Shown piece by piece: positions 10,901 through 23,167 of a DNA stretch of 64,000 nt (positions are counted from its first letter, which is position 1; every line of letters starts with the position of its first letter). This DNA is from Yamagishiella unicocca. Taxonomy: Eukaryota > Chlorophyta > Chlorophyceae > Chlamydomonadales > Volvocaceae. A program made the translations under genes and the position numbers. The stretch spans positions 1 through 64,000 of the forward strand of contig BDSL01000007.1 in the NCBI GenBank assembly GCA_003116995.1. The letters are read 5' to 3'. Under the pieces are notes generated by a model, which worked only from the letters and a program-made list of their open reading frames with translations, searched no databases and was not told where the DNA came from.

Positions 10901-13900
10901 GCACTGCAGATGGGCTGTTGTTTTCTTAGAAAGACGTTTTCTGGAAATGGGAGGAGATGGGTGACGCTCTGCGGCGTCGTCAGGGAGCTTAGCGATCGCA
11001 TGGTGGTGATCGTCGCTTGGGTTGCATCAGCGTGCACCTGTTGTAGGCTGCAAACGGGGATCATATGCGCCTGTCCCAGGCACGCTAGGTCATGGCTTGA
11101 GCCCGTTTGGGGTTCGCGTGTTGCTCCGGGATAAGGGGGAAAAGGGGGTGGTACCTGAGGCGGATGAGGGTATTAGGGTTTAAGGTCAGTGGTACGGGGG
11201 GCAGCGAACATTTGGTTTGTGGCGACGCGCTAGCTCAGGCAGCGTGTTTTAAGGGCTGAATCCGCGAGTCGCTCTCAAGGCACTCGGACCCTATGAAGTC
11301 GTCATGGGCCAGGACCGTCTGGGGCTCGGCTCCTGGAATCAAATTACTGGTCGTACGGTACGGCAGTGATACGCCTGTTGCGTCGGCTCTGGCCCCCCTC
11401 GCCCAGCTGCACCACTTCGGGTTACTACTTGGTAGACCGATCCCCTGCCGACCGCTTCACTACGTCCGTTCCCCAACCCCCGCATCGCCACCCTCCAACG
11501 CTTTCACCTTCTCAAGGCATCACTCCCCCGCCCTGCCCCCCTCCGTTCTTTGCTGTGCAGGTTCTCCGTCTCGGAGTCAACGAGCACCAGGTTCTGCCCC
11601 ATCTGCAAAGTGAACGCCACATCGCCGCCGCCGCCGGCCCCCCTGATGCCTCCTCTCGCGCCCGGGTTCACCCGACCTGACCCGCCATCGGACGCACCGC
11701 CTGCACCGCCGGCTGCGCCCTGCGAGGTCTGCAGCTCCACGACCCTGGAGCTCCCAGTTGGCGCCACGTTCACCACCGCAACGTGCGAGGCCGTGACCGC
11801 GTCAATGATCACCAGCTGGACAGACGCAGTCAACGCGACGGGTGCAGTGCTGCTGCAACCGTTCACTTCCCGCAACTGCACGGCCAAGAAGGCCCTGGTG
11901 TGCGGGACCTTCGCCTCGGATGCTGAGGCTAAGAAGTTGGACTCGAAGGTGAACGATCTGCTGAAACAGTTTGCGATGGCTACGACATTGATCGCTCTGG
12001 GAACGAGCCAGGGTGACACAACGGTCGTCGCTGCTATTGGGGCAGCAGATGGCACCCCCACGTGTCTTTATGGCAGTTACACATTCAGCATGGCCGCAGC
12101 AGGTTCCCCGTCGCCGCCACCGCCGCCACCGCCGCCCCCACCACCGCCGCCGCCGCCCAGTCCACCACCCCCACCCCCACCTCCGCCGACGCCCCCCCCG
12201 CCGCCGCCACCACCTATTCCACCGCCCCCGCCGCCACCGCCTCCACCCCCACCTCCTCCGCCGCCGCCACCACCGCCGCCGCCTCCCCCTCCTCCGCCCC
12301 CTCCGCCCCCGCCGCCCCCCCCGCCTCCACCCCCTCCGCCTCCACCCCCACCTTTGCCCCCCCTCCCCCACCGCCTCCTCCTCCCCTCCCCCTCCTCCCC
12401 CACCGCCGCTGCCCCCTCCTCCTCCACCCCCACCACTTCCACCGCCGCCCCCTCCCCCACCGTTGCCCCCACCTCCGCCGCCGCCGCCTTTGCCCCCCCG
12501 CCGCCGCCGCCGCCCCCGCCTCCACCACCGCCCCCTCCACCGCCCCTGCCCCCGCCTCCTCCGCCCCCACCAATTCCACCGCCGCCCCCTCCCCCACCGT
12601 TGCCCCCACCTCCGCCGCCGCCGCCTTTGCCCCCCCCGCCGCCGCCGCCGCCCCCGCCTCCACCACCGCCCCCTCCACCGCCCCTGCCCCCGCCTCCTCC
12701 GCCCCCACCAATTCCACCTCCGCCACCCCCACCTCCGCCGCCACCCCCTCCGCCGCCGCCACCCCCGCCCCCGCCCCCGCCTCCCCCGCCGCCTCCCCCG
12801 CCGCCACCTCCGCCTCCTCCGCCACCTCCGCCTCCTCCGCCTCCTCCGCCACCTCCTCCTCCTCCTCCCCCACCGCCTCCTCCCCCTCCTCCTCCCCCTC
12901 CGCCTCCTCCTCCTCCTCCGCCTCCGCCTCCTCCTCCTCCTCCTCCCCCACCGCCTCCGCCGCCTCCGCCACCGCCTCCTCCGCCTCCGCCTCCGCCTCC
13001 GCCCCCACCTCCGCCTCCGCCTCCTCCTCCTCCCCCACCGCCGCCTCCTCCGCCTCCTCCGCCTCCGCCTCCTCCTCCGCCTCCACCTCCTCCGCCTCCT
13101 CCTCCTCCTCCACCGCCCCCACCACCTCCACCCCCGCCCCCACCCCCGCCACCTCCCCCGTTGCCCCCCCCTCCTCCACCACCTCCTCCTCCGCCACCTC
13201 CGCCTCCGCCTCCACCACTGCCACCCCCACCGCCCCCTCCGCCACTTCCTCCTCCGCCACCTCCACCGCCGTTGCCGCCTCCTCCGCCACCGCCTCCTCT
13301 TCCACCGCCTCCTCCACCGCCGCCCCCACCGCCCCCGCCACCCCCACCACCTCCTCTTCCTCCCCCGCCGCCGCCGCCACCTCTGCCCCCTCCTCCTCCA
13401 CCGCCTCCTCCCCCACCGCCCCCACCGCCGCCGCCTCCTCTCCCACCACCGCCACCCCCTCCACCCTTGCCTCCTCCACCCCCACCCCCACCATTGCCAC
13501 CGCCACCCCCACCTCCTCCTCCACCTCCCCCACCGCCGCCACCACCGCCACTGCCTCCTCCACCGCCGCCCCCCCTATTCCCCCGCCTCCGCCACCCCCA
13601 CCGCCCCTCCCCCGCCTCCCCCGCCGCCGCCCCCTCCCCCGCCGCCTCCCCCCCCGCCTCCCCCTCCTCCTCCTCCGCCGCCGCCTCCCCCGCCGCCTCC
13701 ACCTCCCCCGCCGCCTCCGCCTCCGCCACCGCCCCCGCCCCCGCCGCCTCCGCCGCCTCCGCCACCGCCGCCCCCGCCGCCGCCCCCGCCGCCCCCGCCG
13801 CCTCCGCCACCTCCGCCACCTCCGCCACCTCCGCCACCCCCACCGCCCCCTCCCCCGCCGCCCCGCCGCCGCCCCCTCCCCCGCCGCCTCCCCCTCCGCC

Positions 13901-15554
13901 GCCGCCGCCTCCACCTCCGCCTCCCCCGCCCCCGCCCCCGCCGCCTCCGCCCCCGCCCCCGCCCCCCCCGCCCCCGCCGCCTCCGCCGCCTCCGCCACCG
14001 CCCCCCCCGCCGCCGCCCCCGCCGCCCCCGCCGCCCCCGCCGCCTCCGCCACCTCCGCCGCCTCCGCCACCGCCTCCTCCTCCCCCGCCGCCTCCCCCTC
14101 CCCCTCCCCCTCCGCCCCCACCTCTGCCGCCCCCACCTCCCCCACCTCCTCCTCCCCCACCTCCTCCACCTCCTCCGCCCCTACCCCCTCCTCCCCCACC
14201 CCGCCCCTTCCTCCTCCCCCACCACCTCCTCCGCCACCTCCTCCTCCCCCACCACCTCCTCCAGCGCCCCCTCCACCCCCGCCCCCACCGTTGCCACCGC
14301 CTCCCCCACCCCCCCCACCGCCTCCCCCCCTCCACCTCCGCCGCCACTGCCGCCTCCCCCCCCTCCCCCCCCTATTCCCCCGCCGCCGCCACCCCCACCA
14401 CCTCCCCCACCGCCACCCCCACCGCCGCCACCGCCTCCGCCCCCACCTCCGCCTCCACCCCCACCTCCTCCTCCGCCCCCTCCCCCGCCGCCTCCCCCCC
14501 GCCGCCGCCGCCGCCACCGCCTCCACCCCCGCCTCCACCTCCCCCGCCGCCGCCGCCCCCGCCGCCCCGCCGCCCCGCCGCCCCGCCCCCGCCGCCCCGC
14601 CGCCCCCCCGCCTCCGCCGCCCCCGCCCCTCCCCGCCGCCTCCCCCCCGCCGCCGCCGCCGCCGCCGCCTCCCCCCCGCCTCCACCTCCCCCGCCCCGCC
14701 GCCGCCGCCGCCGCCGCCTCCACCCCGCCTCCACCTCCCCCGCCCCCGCCGCCGCCGCCCCCGCCGCCGCCACCCCGCCACCCCCGCCACCCCCGCCACC
14801 CCCGCCGCCCCCGCCGCCGCCGCCTCCGCCGCCGCCTCCTCCTCCCCCGCCGCCGCCGCCTCCGCCCCCTCCACCCCCGCCTCCCCCGCTGCCGCCTCCT
14901 CCTCCCCCGCCGCCTCCCCCTCCCCCTCCCCCTCCGCCCCCACCCCTGCCGCCCCCACCTCCCCCACCTCCTCCTCCGCCACCGCCTCCACCTCCTCCGC
15001 CCCTGCCCCCTCCTCCCCCACCCCCGCCCCTTCCTCCTCCCCCACCACCTCCTCCGCCACCTCCTCCTCCCCCACCACCACCTCCAGCGCCCCCACCACC
15101 CCCGCCCCCACCGTTGCCACCGCCTCCCCCCCCCCTCCCCCGCCCCCCCCCCTCCACCTCCGCCGCCACTGCCTCCTCCCCCTCCTCCCCCGCCTATTCC
15201 CCCGCCGCCGCCACCCCCACCACCTCCCCCACCGCCGCCACCGCCTCCGCCACCTCCACCGCCCCCCCACCGCCGCCACCGCCTCCGCCACCACCACCGC
15301 CTCCCCCACCGCCGCCACCGCCTCCGCCACCACCACCGCCTCCTCCACCGCCGCCTCCGCCTCCGCCTCCTCCCCCGCCGCCTCCACCCCCGCCTCCGCC
15401 TCCTCCGCCACCTCCTCCGCCTCCACCTCCTCCTCCTCCTCCACCCCCGCCGCCGCCGCCGCCGCCGCCGCCGCCCCCGCCCCCCCCACCGCCGCCGCCG
15501 CCGCCACCACCTCCACCTCCCCCGCCACCCCCACCGCCTCCACCTCCGCCGCCG

Positions 15555-15586
<32 letters not shown>

Positions 15587-18500
15587 GCCGCCGCCACTGC
15601 CGCCCCCACCCCCGCCCCCTCCTCCTCCACCACCTCCTCCGCCTCCTCCGCCTCTGCCCCCGCCGCCGCCTCCTCCACCTCCTCCACCGCCGCCGCCGCC
15701 GCCACCACCACCTCCACCACCACCACCCCCGCCGCCCCCTCCGCCGCCGCCGCCGCCACCACCTCCACCGCCGCCCCCTCCACCCCCGCCGCCGCCACCG
15801 CCGCCGCCCCCTCCACCCCCGCCACCACCGCCGCCGCCGCCACCGCCGCCCCCCCACCTCCACCGCCCCCGCCGCCGCCCCCGCCCCCGCCGCCGCCACC
15901 GCCGCCTCCTCCCCCTCCGCCTCCTCCTCCCCCGCCTCCTCCGCCTCCCCCGCCTCCTCCGCCTCCCCCGCCTCCCCCGCCTCCCCCTCCTCCCCTGCCT
16001 CCTCCCCCTCCCCCGCCTCCCCCGCCTCCTCCGCCGCCGCCGCCGCCTCCCTTGCCCCCCCCCCGCCGCCACCCCCCAGCCCGCCGCCGCCGCCCCCGCC
16101 GCCACCTCCCCCCCACCTCCTCCCCCTCCCCTGCCCCCGCCCCCCCCTCCCCCTCCTCGCCCCCCGCCACCTTCTCCCCCGTCGCCGCGCCCTCCGAGCC
16201 CGCCACCCCCTTGCCGGGTCTGCGCCAACGTCACCGTCATTCCGGAAGGCCCTGGTGCCCCGATCTTCACCTTCAGCGGCAACATCACATGCGCCCTCAT
16301 GGCAAACCTGATTATTAGCAACTTGACCGATGCAGCGAACGCTGCTGGCGCGGTGATCGTCGTGCCCTTCGCCCTGCAGAGCTGCTCCGACTACAACAAC
16401 GCCACGTCACCGCCCACCATGCCGTACGTCAGCGTCTGCGGCTCGTTCCTGTCGGCTGAGGATGGCCAGAAGCTGCAGGACGGCATTGACGACTTGATCC
16501 AAGGCTGGATTGAGACCATTGCGGACGGCCCGCTGTGCCCCACCAACTCTACCGTGGAGGGGTCCGTGGAGGGCGACAAGGACGACTGCCTCGTGGGCTT
16601 CTACAAGGCCACTTGCTTGAACCCTCTCACTCCCCTGCCCCCGTCGCCCGCTCCGGTAGCCACCGCGTCGCCGCCACCGGCCCAGCCAGTCGTCCCCGCT
16701 TTGCGGCCGCCGTCGCCGCCGCAGAAGCCCAGTGGGCCGCCAAGCCGCCCCGGCAAGCCACCCAGCCGCCCTGGAAAGCCGCCGAGCCGTCCTGGCAAGC
16801 CGCCGAGCCGCCCCGGCAGGCCGCCAAGCCGCCCGATTGCGCCCCCGCCGTTGAGCCCGTTGAGCCCGCCGGTTCTGCCACCGATCACGCCGCCGAGCCT
16901 GGTCCAGGTATGTTGGTGGGTCGGTGAGTTAGTAACAGCCATGAGCAAGCGCTGATCCGACCAGCCCCATTATTATTTTCCCACATGTACAGTTACGTGG
17001 CGGTTAATGATTCGTGTCGGTCGTACAACCCTTCCCTTTCCCGCTCAGCTGGTACATCCACTCGCGGTTCAGGATTAGCCAACTAGCTGACTGGCGGAGT
17101 GGAAGATCTTTGCGCCAGGCTGACCCAAACAAATGAACGTGCCGCCCGCCAATACGAATGTTTCGGGCAGGCCAAGCAGATAATTTGCACCTAGCAATAC
17201 GCCCTCAGCTCACGTAATGCCTCCTGCAAGCCCCTGCTCATGCCTGGAAAGCACCAAACCCTAGAGAACGTCTACCGCAACCTCCAGCGGCTCGCCATCC
17301 CGAAGCTCATGCATCGTTAGGAGACGATGAGCGGACCGGATCCGCGTGGTTGTATCCCTCGCCGCCTTCATTCTTCTAAATCTCTACGTGCGTCCCCATT
17401 GCCGTGACCACAGACGCACAGCTGCTACATGTCGACCTCCCAAGTGCCGTACTTGCTCACCAAGATCGTTAACTCCACGGGGCTTGACCAGCTCAACTTC
17501 ACGGCCGACATCATGTGCACCAACATCGTGTCTCAGACGTGCAGGCCGTCGGCGTCATGCTGCGACATGGAGTTCTCGAAGGTACGAGTGTACGACAGCG
17601 CATCGATACGGCGGTTTTGCATGCCGAGGCACGCGCATGCGTTGCATGCTGCAGCTGCATTGGGTTTCTATTGGGGTATCATGTGTCAGGAGCCGAGGTG
17701 TACGGTATCCGAAAGGACACAACTCAGGAGACACTCGGAGGGTGTCTAGGGCTGGGCTGCGCGTGTTCGTGTCATGCGCCGTGTTCCGGCGCGTCCGCGT
17801 GCTTCGAATGAAAGCCTTACCGCTTGAGTGCCCCTACCTGCATCAACTAATGACGCCGCTCGCAATGCCCTCAATTTGCGCAGATGGAGCTGATCATTAA
17901 GGACACCTGTAAGAGCGAAATCCGCCGCATCACTGTCAACGATGTGGAGGTGCCGTACAGCTGGGATTTGGGCGATGGAGCCGGTTACGTTGCTCTCAAG
18001 TTCGTGAACCTCAAGACGTAAGTTTGGACGCGGGTATAAGAACAGAAAAAATGAAAAGAAAAATTCTGTGTTGCTGGAGCGGTCGTTAGGACCGTTGGTA
18101 TGGGGTTTCAGGCATATTTTGCCGCTATGATTAGGCTTATCGGCATCGTACAGGTCATCGTCATTATCTTTCGCATCGTGTAACTTGCACATACACGAAA
18201 GTACTGGGTACGCTGCCTCATTAGCCGGTGAGCCTCATTAGCCGGTGAGCCTCATTAGCCGGTGAGCCTCATCACCCAGTGAGCCTCATCACCCAGTGAG
18301 CCTCATCACCCAGTGAGCCTCATCACCCAGTGAGCCTCTTTTTATGTTGGGTCATTCGCACTCATGCCCACGCCCACGCAACGTTCTCTGCCTGCAGGCT
18401 GATTCCGAACCCCGCTGGCTCCAAGCTGTGCTGGTAAGTGAAGGCAAACGAATGCGCCGAGGGTCATGCGCTGCTAGGTCCCGATTTGCGATGTTCAGTG

Positions 18501-19067
18501 ATCTAGGGCTCGGAACTATGTACGGCAATGGCGTGGCCGTGTCGCGCACGTACCGTAACGTGCTCGGCCCAGGCGCAGGGCCCGACTGTCCTCACGTGAC
18601 CTGTTGTACGACCGTGCCCTTGTTCCCTGCAGGTACGTCCGGCCAGGCCAGTGCAGCACATCTACGTCCTTGTGCTACCAAGGCCAGTGCCAGGTAACGT
18701 ACCAAGACTCCGTGGATAACGGGCGATGGGCGTTGGATGACTGTCCTTGTGCTCCCCGTTGCGCTTATGGCGGCTGGTGTTGCTCCGCTTGTTCAGACGG
18801 TCGCCGCATCAAATGCAATGACGGGAAAAGCCATGCACACCACCCACTCGCTGCGCCTTGTGAACCAACCCTTGTGAGCCAGTCTTGGCCTCGAGGCGGC
18901 CCGCAAAGGGGTGGACGTCGATGCGCGATTGTTTTGGGCGCACACCTCTGAATTGGTCTTCAGAGCATTGACCTATGCTGGTACGGTATCTTCCCGGCTC
19001 CTCGGCGAACCCACAGGCGAACGTCTTCTCGGTCGACAACAAGTGCTGCCCTGCCAACATCATCTAG
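7942..19067 (+). CDS. Pherophorin 2, giant proline-tract member
   Basis: Secreted extracellular-matrix glycoprotein, about 2135 residues if spliced as follows: 7942-8017, 8320-8446, 8553-8613, 9070-9184, 9846-9941, 10402-10537, 11561-16907, 17414-17581, 17884-18017, 18398-18433, 18633-18693, 19017-19067. All phases agree and the total length is a multiple of three. Exon 1 starts MGTDFPHQRKASRL and has the hydrophobic core LCLVVLGSLFFA, a good signal peptide. The N-terminal module has FPYC, STYDCACSPYSLTYMG, FKVGYVGC, ETKEWLL and FCPICK. A first-half C-type module (CEVCSSTTLELPVG, about residues 258-380) comes next. It is followed by about 1370 mostly proline residues and then a complete C module (CRVCANVTVIP to NKCCPANII). 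A short linker with repeated PPSRPGK precedes the small exons. The unusual points are the extra half-module and frame drift inside the proline tract. Splice sites are inferred from paralogy; the first exon is the least certain. Confidence 0.85.
12106..16209 (+). repeat. 4.1-kb CCN repeat encoding polyproline, with internal duplications
   Basis: A nearly uninterrupted CCN array inside one exon. Sub-blocks are duplicated: the block around 12522-12582 recurs about 138 bp later, and the block at about 14190-14330 recurs near 15025-15160. In the entry frame, proline gives way to Ala/Ser/Thr- or Arg/Leu/His-rich stretches at about 12358-12505, 13570-13870, 14195-14500, 14570-14775, 15135-15265 and 15850-16110. 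In each of these stretches another frame reads proline. Entry and exit frames are the same. CCN arrays cannot produce stops in any forward frame, so an open frame is not evidence of intactness here. Confidence 0.9.
18215..18333. repeat. 17-bp tandem repeat, seven copies, in a pherophorin 2 intron
   Basis: Three copies of GCCTCATTAGCCGGTGA are followed by four copies of GCCTCATCACCCAGTGA. The array lies inside the intron between exons ending at 18017 and starting at 18398. Confidence 0.9.
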
Positions 19068-20574
19068 AGGGCAGCAAACGGTTGTTGCACCTCCCTTTTC
19101 ACGAGTCGCTTACAACATGCGGCGGGCACCCCTCGATTAACGCCTTTCTCTGGAGGGCGCAACCTGGGATGCTTGTCACGTAGCGACTTATCATGCCACG
19201 TTGCGCGTTGTGTGGAGCGGTACGTGGTAGATACCCGTCTCAGTCATTTCATTTCTATGCCGCATGCTTTCCACTCTGGAAGGCAAGCGTGCCGTGCAAA
19301 CGGTGTAAGGGGACATTTGGAATGCAAGAGCTTCTTCGTTTCGTGGGGCGCCGACACTGCGACGATGCGGCAGCAGCTGAGCAGGGCATAGCTACCGCAG
19401 TAAGTTGATACCTATCTTCTCGTGCGAGTAGCGGCAGGATGCGGTGTAAACTGTATGCATGTTTGTGGAACAAGGCTTCAGCTCGTGTGGGGGTGGGTTG
19501 CGTGTATGGATCGTACGTTTGTTTCCGGCTGTGTGTCAAGCCTGTTGCTGTGGATGAACGAGGCGTCGGGGCAGGACGTGTAAACGCTGTGATGACGCTC
19601 GTTCCTCCTTGGAAGCAAGTAAACTCGCGACGCAGCCCTGCCTGTGTGGTGGTGCGTTAGAACACGTGTGTCTAGGCGGGGCAAGGTTGCTGGGGGTCGG
19701 GAGTTGGACTCGACCCGAGGCGACTTCCCACCGACTGGTGGCATATGGGTAATGGTCGACCGCATGCAATGGACTGCGTGCAGCTGTGCGTGCATGGCGC
19801 CCCGTGAGGGTGTCCGAAGACAATGATGCACCCATAACAGTAACTTGGCGAGAAGGCGTTTTTTTGCAGCTCGGCATTGCTATCTTTATTGGCCAGCTTC
19901 CTCTGGGGCCTCGTTCCCAGCATACAAGTCGGCAAAGACTTTTGGCAGTGCATTTGGGTTGTCGGCAGACGAGGAAGTTGGTACAATTAAGGTACGCGGG
20001 TTGTGCGGATTCCACATTTCCGACCGACTGGGCGGATTTCGACCTGTGCCCGCGGCCTGTGGTTCGCTGCCTGCCATGGCGCTCATCACGATACCCTGGT
20101 TGTATTTGCCAGGAGGGCTGGAGCTGTTGTGGTGCTCGGCCATAATGGGCCGGAACATGCCCACTATGCGGCTGCACTGGATCGTCGAGCGACTGTGGAT
20201 CGCATCGTGTCAGAAACAGAACTTGCAATTGTGCAGTAGTGTAGGGCTGTGTAGCTTGGGCTGGCCGATTGGCTCCTGAGTATATGTAAGAAAGGCGCAT
20301 TGGAGATTGCGGTGCTCCTACAGAAGAAAATAAAAGCTGCCGATGCCTAACAAAAGTGTAACTCAACCAGCAAACATAGGGGCAAGTCGCCGCGTTAGCC
20401 ACGGCACCTTCTCAAATCTGGTATGCCTCTTGTATGGCGTTGAACATTTTACGTGGACGTGGTGAACACAGGTGCTACCCTTCGGACTAACCCGCATCCT
20501 CCTAGTAGGATTCCCCTCTCTCAAACCGCGCTTCAATGGCAACCGCATTACCGGTATTGCCCCCTACTCCGTCT
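19068..20574. other. 3' flank of pherophorin 2, no recognised gene
   Basis: This contains the probable 3' untranslated region, then sequence with several overlapping open frames at about 19.8-20.3 kb. None of these frames has recognisable motifs or convincing splice partners. I do not support a gene here. Confidence 0.5.
19304..19308 (+). promoter_or_regulatory. Candidate TGTAA polyadenylation signal, pherophorin 2
   Basis: TGTAA 237 nt after the stop codon. Further copies at 19445-19449 and 19579-19583 are alternatives. Confidence 0.45.
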
Positions 20575-20754
20575 TCCTCAGTGTCAGGCGATGTGCCCGA
20601 TGGTTGAACCCCCGCAGGAGCATCGGCTAGCCGGGACCTAATCCGACCCCTCAGGACTGGGCGCCGGGCCAACACATGGGGCAGAGGGTTAGTAGACCTT
20701 GTGGGGCACTGTCTTCTTTTTCGGGAGTTCCTGTAACCATGCCCCCTTCTCGGA

Positions 20755-21070
20755 TCATTTTAGTAACGGTAACTGTGACAGTGGGTTCCAGACCAGAAGG
20801 TAGAACTATCGGGCACATCGCCTGACACTGAAGGGGACGAATGAGACGGAAACCGACGTGCACCGGAAGAAAGGCAAACCACCACAACACCAGGACTGTA
20901 ATCGTTACAACCAGGACAGTCCGGAGGCAAAACAGCAGCAGCCAGCACCCCAGGGGGAAGTTCATATGGTGCTGAGAACCAACCCCTCCCCAAACCATGT
21001 TCGGGAGTCACAGAAGCAACCAGCCACCAACACACCTAGCACCCGTGCTTCATACTTTCCGGCTTTATAG
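20755..21070 (-). mobile_element. Retrotransposon-like 3' end, minus strand
   Basis: Reverse-oriented copy of the conserved terminus (about 20760-20850) plus adjoining 3' untranslated sequence. A plus-strand half-terminus lies just upstream at about 20578-20610. The junction with the plus-strand copy starting near 21075 gives a head-to-head arrangement. Confidence 0.65.
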
Positions 21071-21074
21071 GAGT

Positions 21075-22140
21075 GTTGAGCCCTGCTAGGGGTCCGTGCC
21101 TTATGGGATGAGAGGTGGCTGGTTCCGATGTTTGCATCGTTGCGGCGCTTCACTGGTTCGTCGGGTGCTGGGCTGTTACGTTGGTTGGTGGCCAGTTCCT
21201 GATAGGGGAGCCTCTAGTGCAAATTCCCCCTGGGGTGCTGGCTGCTGCTCTATGTGCCTACGGCCTGTCGATTTGGTGTTCTGGTGGTTTGCCTTTGTTC
21301 CGGTGCAGGTCGGTCTTTGTTTCCTCCGTCTTCCCCCGCCTGCACCACTTTTGGTTCTGCCCGGTGGCTCAAGCAGTGATTGCCCAACTCGAGACCCAGC
21401 TCGGTGCAGGGGTGACACGGGCGCAAGTGTGGTTGGTGCAGGCACCCCCCGGGGTGTAGCCCTGCGTCTGGGATATAGTAATCCTGGCGGCTATTACTGC
21501 CATGGAGGCGGGGCACCGGTTAATGGCCGCGGCCTTGGAAAGGGCGGGGCTGGTGGCCTCCCTCTTACTCCGGGAAGTGGTCTCCTGGATCGTGCCATTC
21601 GCCGTGGGGTGGTGGAGTTTTGGGCCCTTCTGAGGGGCTTTGCTGCGTTGGGGCTCCCCAAAAAGGCTGGGATGCAGTGGGGCCTCGGCATCCTTTTTTG
21701 CGGGTTGTCGCCAGTCGCCTTGCGTGTGGAGGACCAACTGAGGTGCTGGTGGATTCGTGATCGGTCCGGGTTGTCTTGGGGAGCGGGGTCTCCCGTGCTT
21801 CTTACATTCCGGTTCTATATGCGCGTTGAGCCTCGCTAGGGGTCCGTGTTTTTTGGATGAGAGGCGGCTGGTTCCGATGCTTGCATCGTTGCGGCGTTTC
21901 ACTGGTTCGTCGGTTGCTGGGCTGTTAGGTTGATTGGTGGTCGGTTCCTGATAGGGGAGCCTCTAATGCAAATTCCCCCTGGGGTACTGGTTGCTGCGCT
22001 GTGTACCTACGGCCTGTTGATTTTGTGTTCTGGTGGTTTGCCTTTGTTCCGGTGCACATCGGTCTTTGTCTCCTCCGTCTTTCTCAGTGTCAGACGATGT
22101 GCCCGATGGTTCTACCTCTTGGTCTGGAACCCACTGACAC
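21075..22140 (+). mobile_element. Retrotransposon-like element, plus strand, rearranged
   Basis: The order is 3' untranslated block (about 21075-21335), coding remnant (about 21340-21740), then a second 3' untranslated block and the terminus (about 21790-22135). The coding remnant includes AQAVIAQLETQLGAGVTRAQ, shared almost identically with 26.2-26.6 kb. Having a 3' block both before and after the coding remnant suggests one insertion into or recombination with another. Confidence 0.6.
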
Positions 22141-22513
22141 CGCCCAACTGACCGTTTACAGTCACTCCGCCTGCAGTACTTCCGCATGTACGTGTGCGCG
22201 TGTGACCAAGCGGAGCGCATCCTGTTGGAAGCGCTCGTGCCTAGGTAGGACTCGCTAGATGAACAGTATGACTGGTTCCAGAGCCAGGGAGTGACCCTGG
22301 GCTCCGGCACGAGCCTCTACGGTGAATTATGGTAGGAATGTTCGCCTGCGTGCGCAAGCCGCCAAAGAACCTGATACATATACGCGGGTCATGGCGCAGT
22401 AGTTCAGCTCGGCCCCCTTTCCTTCCATTTCGACCATCCTTACCATGATGTTATCACCGCACTATCGCTACGGTATTACAAAGCCAAACGGGGTAAGCGC
22501 ATACGTAGTGCCT

Positions 22514-23167
22514 TCACGACACGACGCAGCTGCCCCCGCAGCAGATGCATTCGTCACAGCAAGCGCAGAAGGCGCAGTCAAGGGCCAGGAGCTTCACGCC
22601 GCCCGACACCAGCACCGGCGCCACCTCGCGCGCAAATGCTTCGCCCAGCAGTGGCGCGATTATGAGCTTGGAGATCATCGCACCCACAAAGGCGTGGAAG
22701 GTGGCGAAGGCGGTGGCCTCCAGAATCTCTCGCGGCGTGCCTCCGTTCCTCCACGTCTGGATCGCGGCCATGAGCGGTCCAATGAGCGAGAGCAGTGGCA
22801 CAACCTCGAGCGCGAAACCTAGGAAGGTGGTGAGCTCGGTGAGGGCTGCCTCGGTAGCTGCCGGATCAGTAACTGCAGCGCCCAGCCACTCGCGGAAGTC
22901 CTGGTTGACGGCGACTTCGTTGAGCACCACTGTGGGGTTCTGTTGGATCATCTCCACAGGAGCAGTCAGCGCAACCGCGATGGTCAAGGGGGCCAGCCCA
23001 AACTGTCGGGCTGCCGCGATAGCCTTCTCATCGCGCTGGTCGCGCGGGCGCTGGAGCAGTGGCTTTGCCCTGCGAACTGCTTGGATATCAATACGTTGTT
23101 CCTGTGTATCGGCAATCGGTTTGCCGAAGCACAATCGCAGCCGGCCTTGGGGCTGTCCCGCTGCCAT
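22514..23167 (-). CDS. Unrecognised hydrophobic protein with cysteine-rich tail
   Basis: A single open frame of about 217 residues from the ATG whose complement ends at 23167 (start MAAGQPQGRLRL). An in-frame upstream ATG at 23257 would add 30 residues. I do not recognise the family. A polar N-terminal third is followed by hydrophobic stretches (LAPLTIAVALTAPV; FALEVVPLLSLIGPLMAAI; HAFVGAMISKLIIAPLLG) that could span or lie on a membrane. The C-terminus is dense in cysteine (CAFCACCDECICCGGSC), like a metal-binding or lipidated tail. It is divergently transcribed from the polytopic membrane-protein gene that starts at 23735, so the two may share a promoter region. Additional 5' exons cannot be excluded. 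Confidence 0.5.
   Translation of the reverse strand: MAAGQPQGRLRLCFGKPIADTQEQRIDIQAVRRAKPLLQRPRDQRDEKAIAAARQFGLAPLTIAVALTAPVEMIQQNPTVVLNEVAVNQDFREWLGAAVTDPAATEAALTELTTFLGFALEVVPLLSLIGPLMAAIQTWRNGGTPREILEATAFATFHAFVGAMISKLIIAPLLGEAFAREVAPVLVSGGVKLLALDCAFCACCDECICCGGSCVVS

Noticed and set aside
12077..16321. Long minus-strand open frames reading as polyglycine, and two further plus-strand frames over the same DNA
   Set aside because: They are the other readings of a CCN array, which cannot contain stop codons in most frames. They have no conserved ends or splice partners; the pherophorin domains are in the plus-strand frame described.
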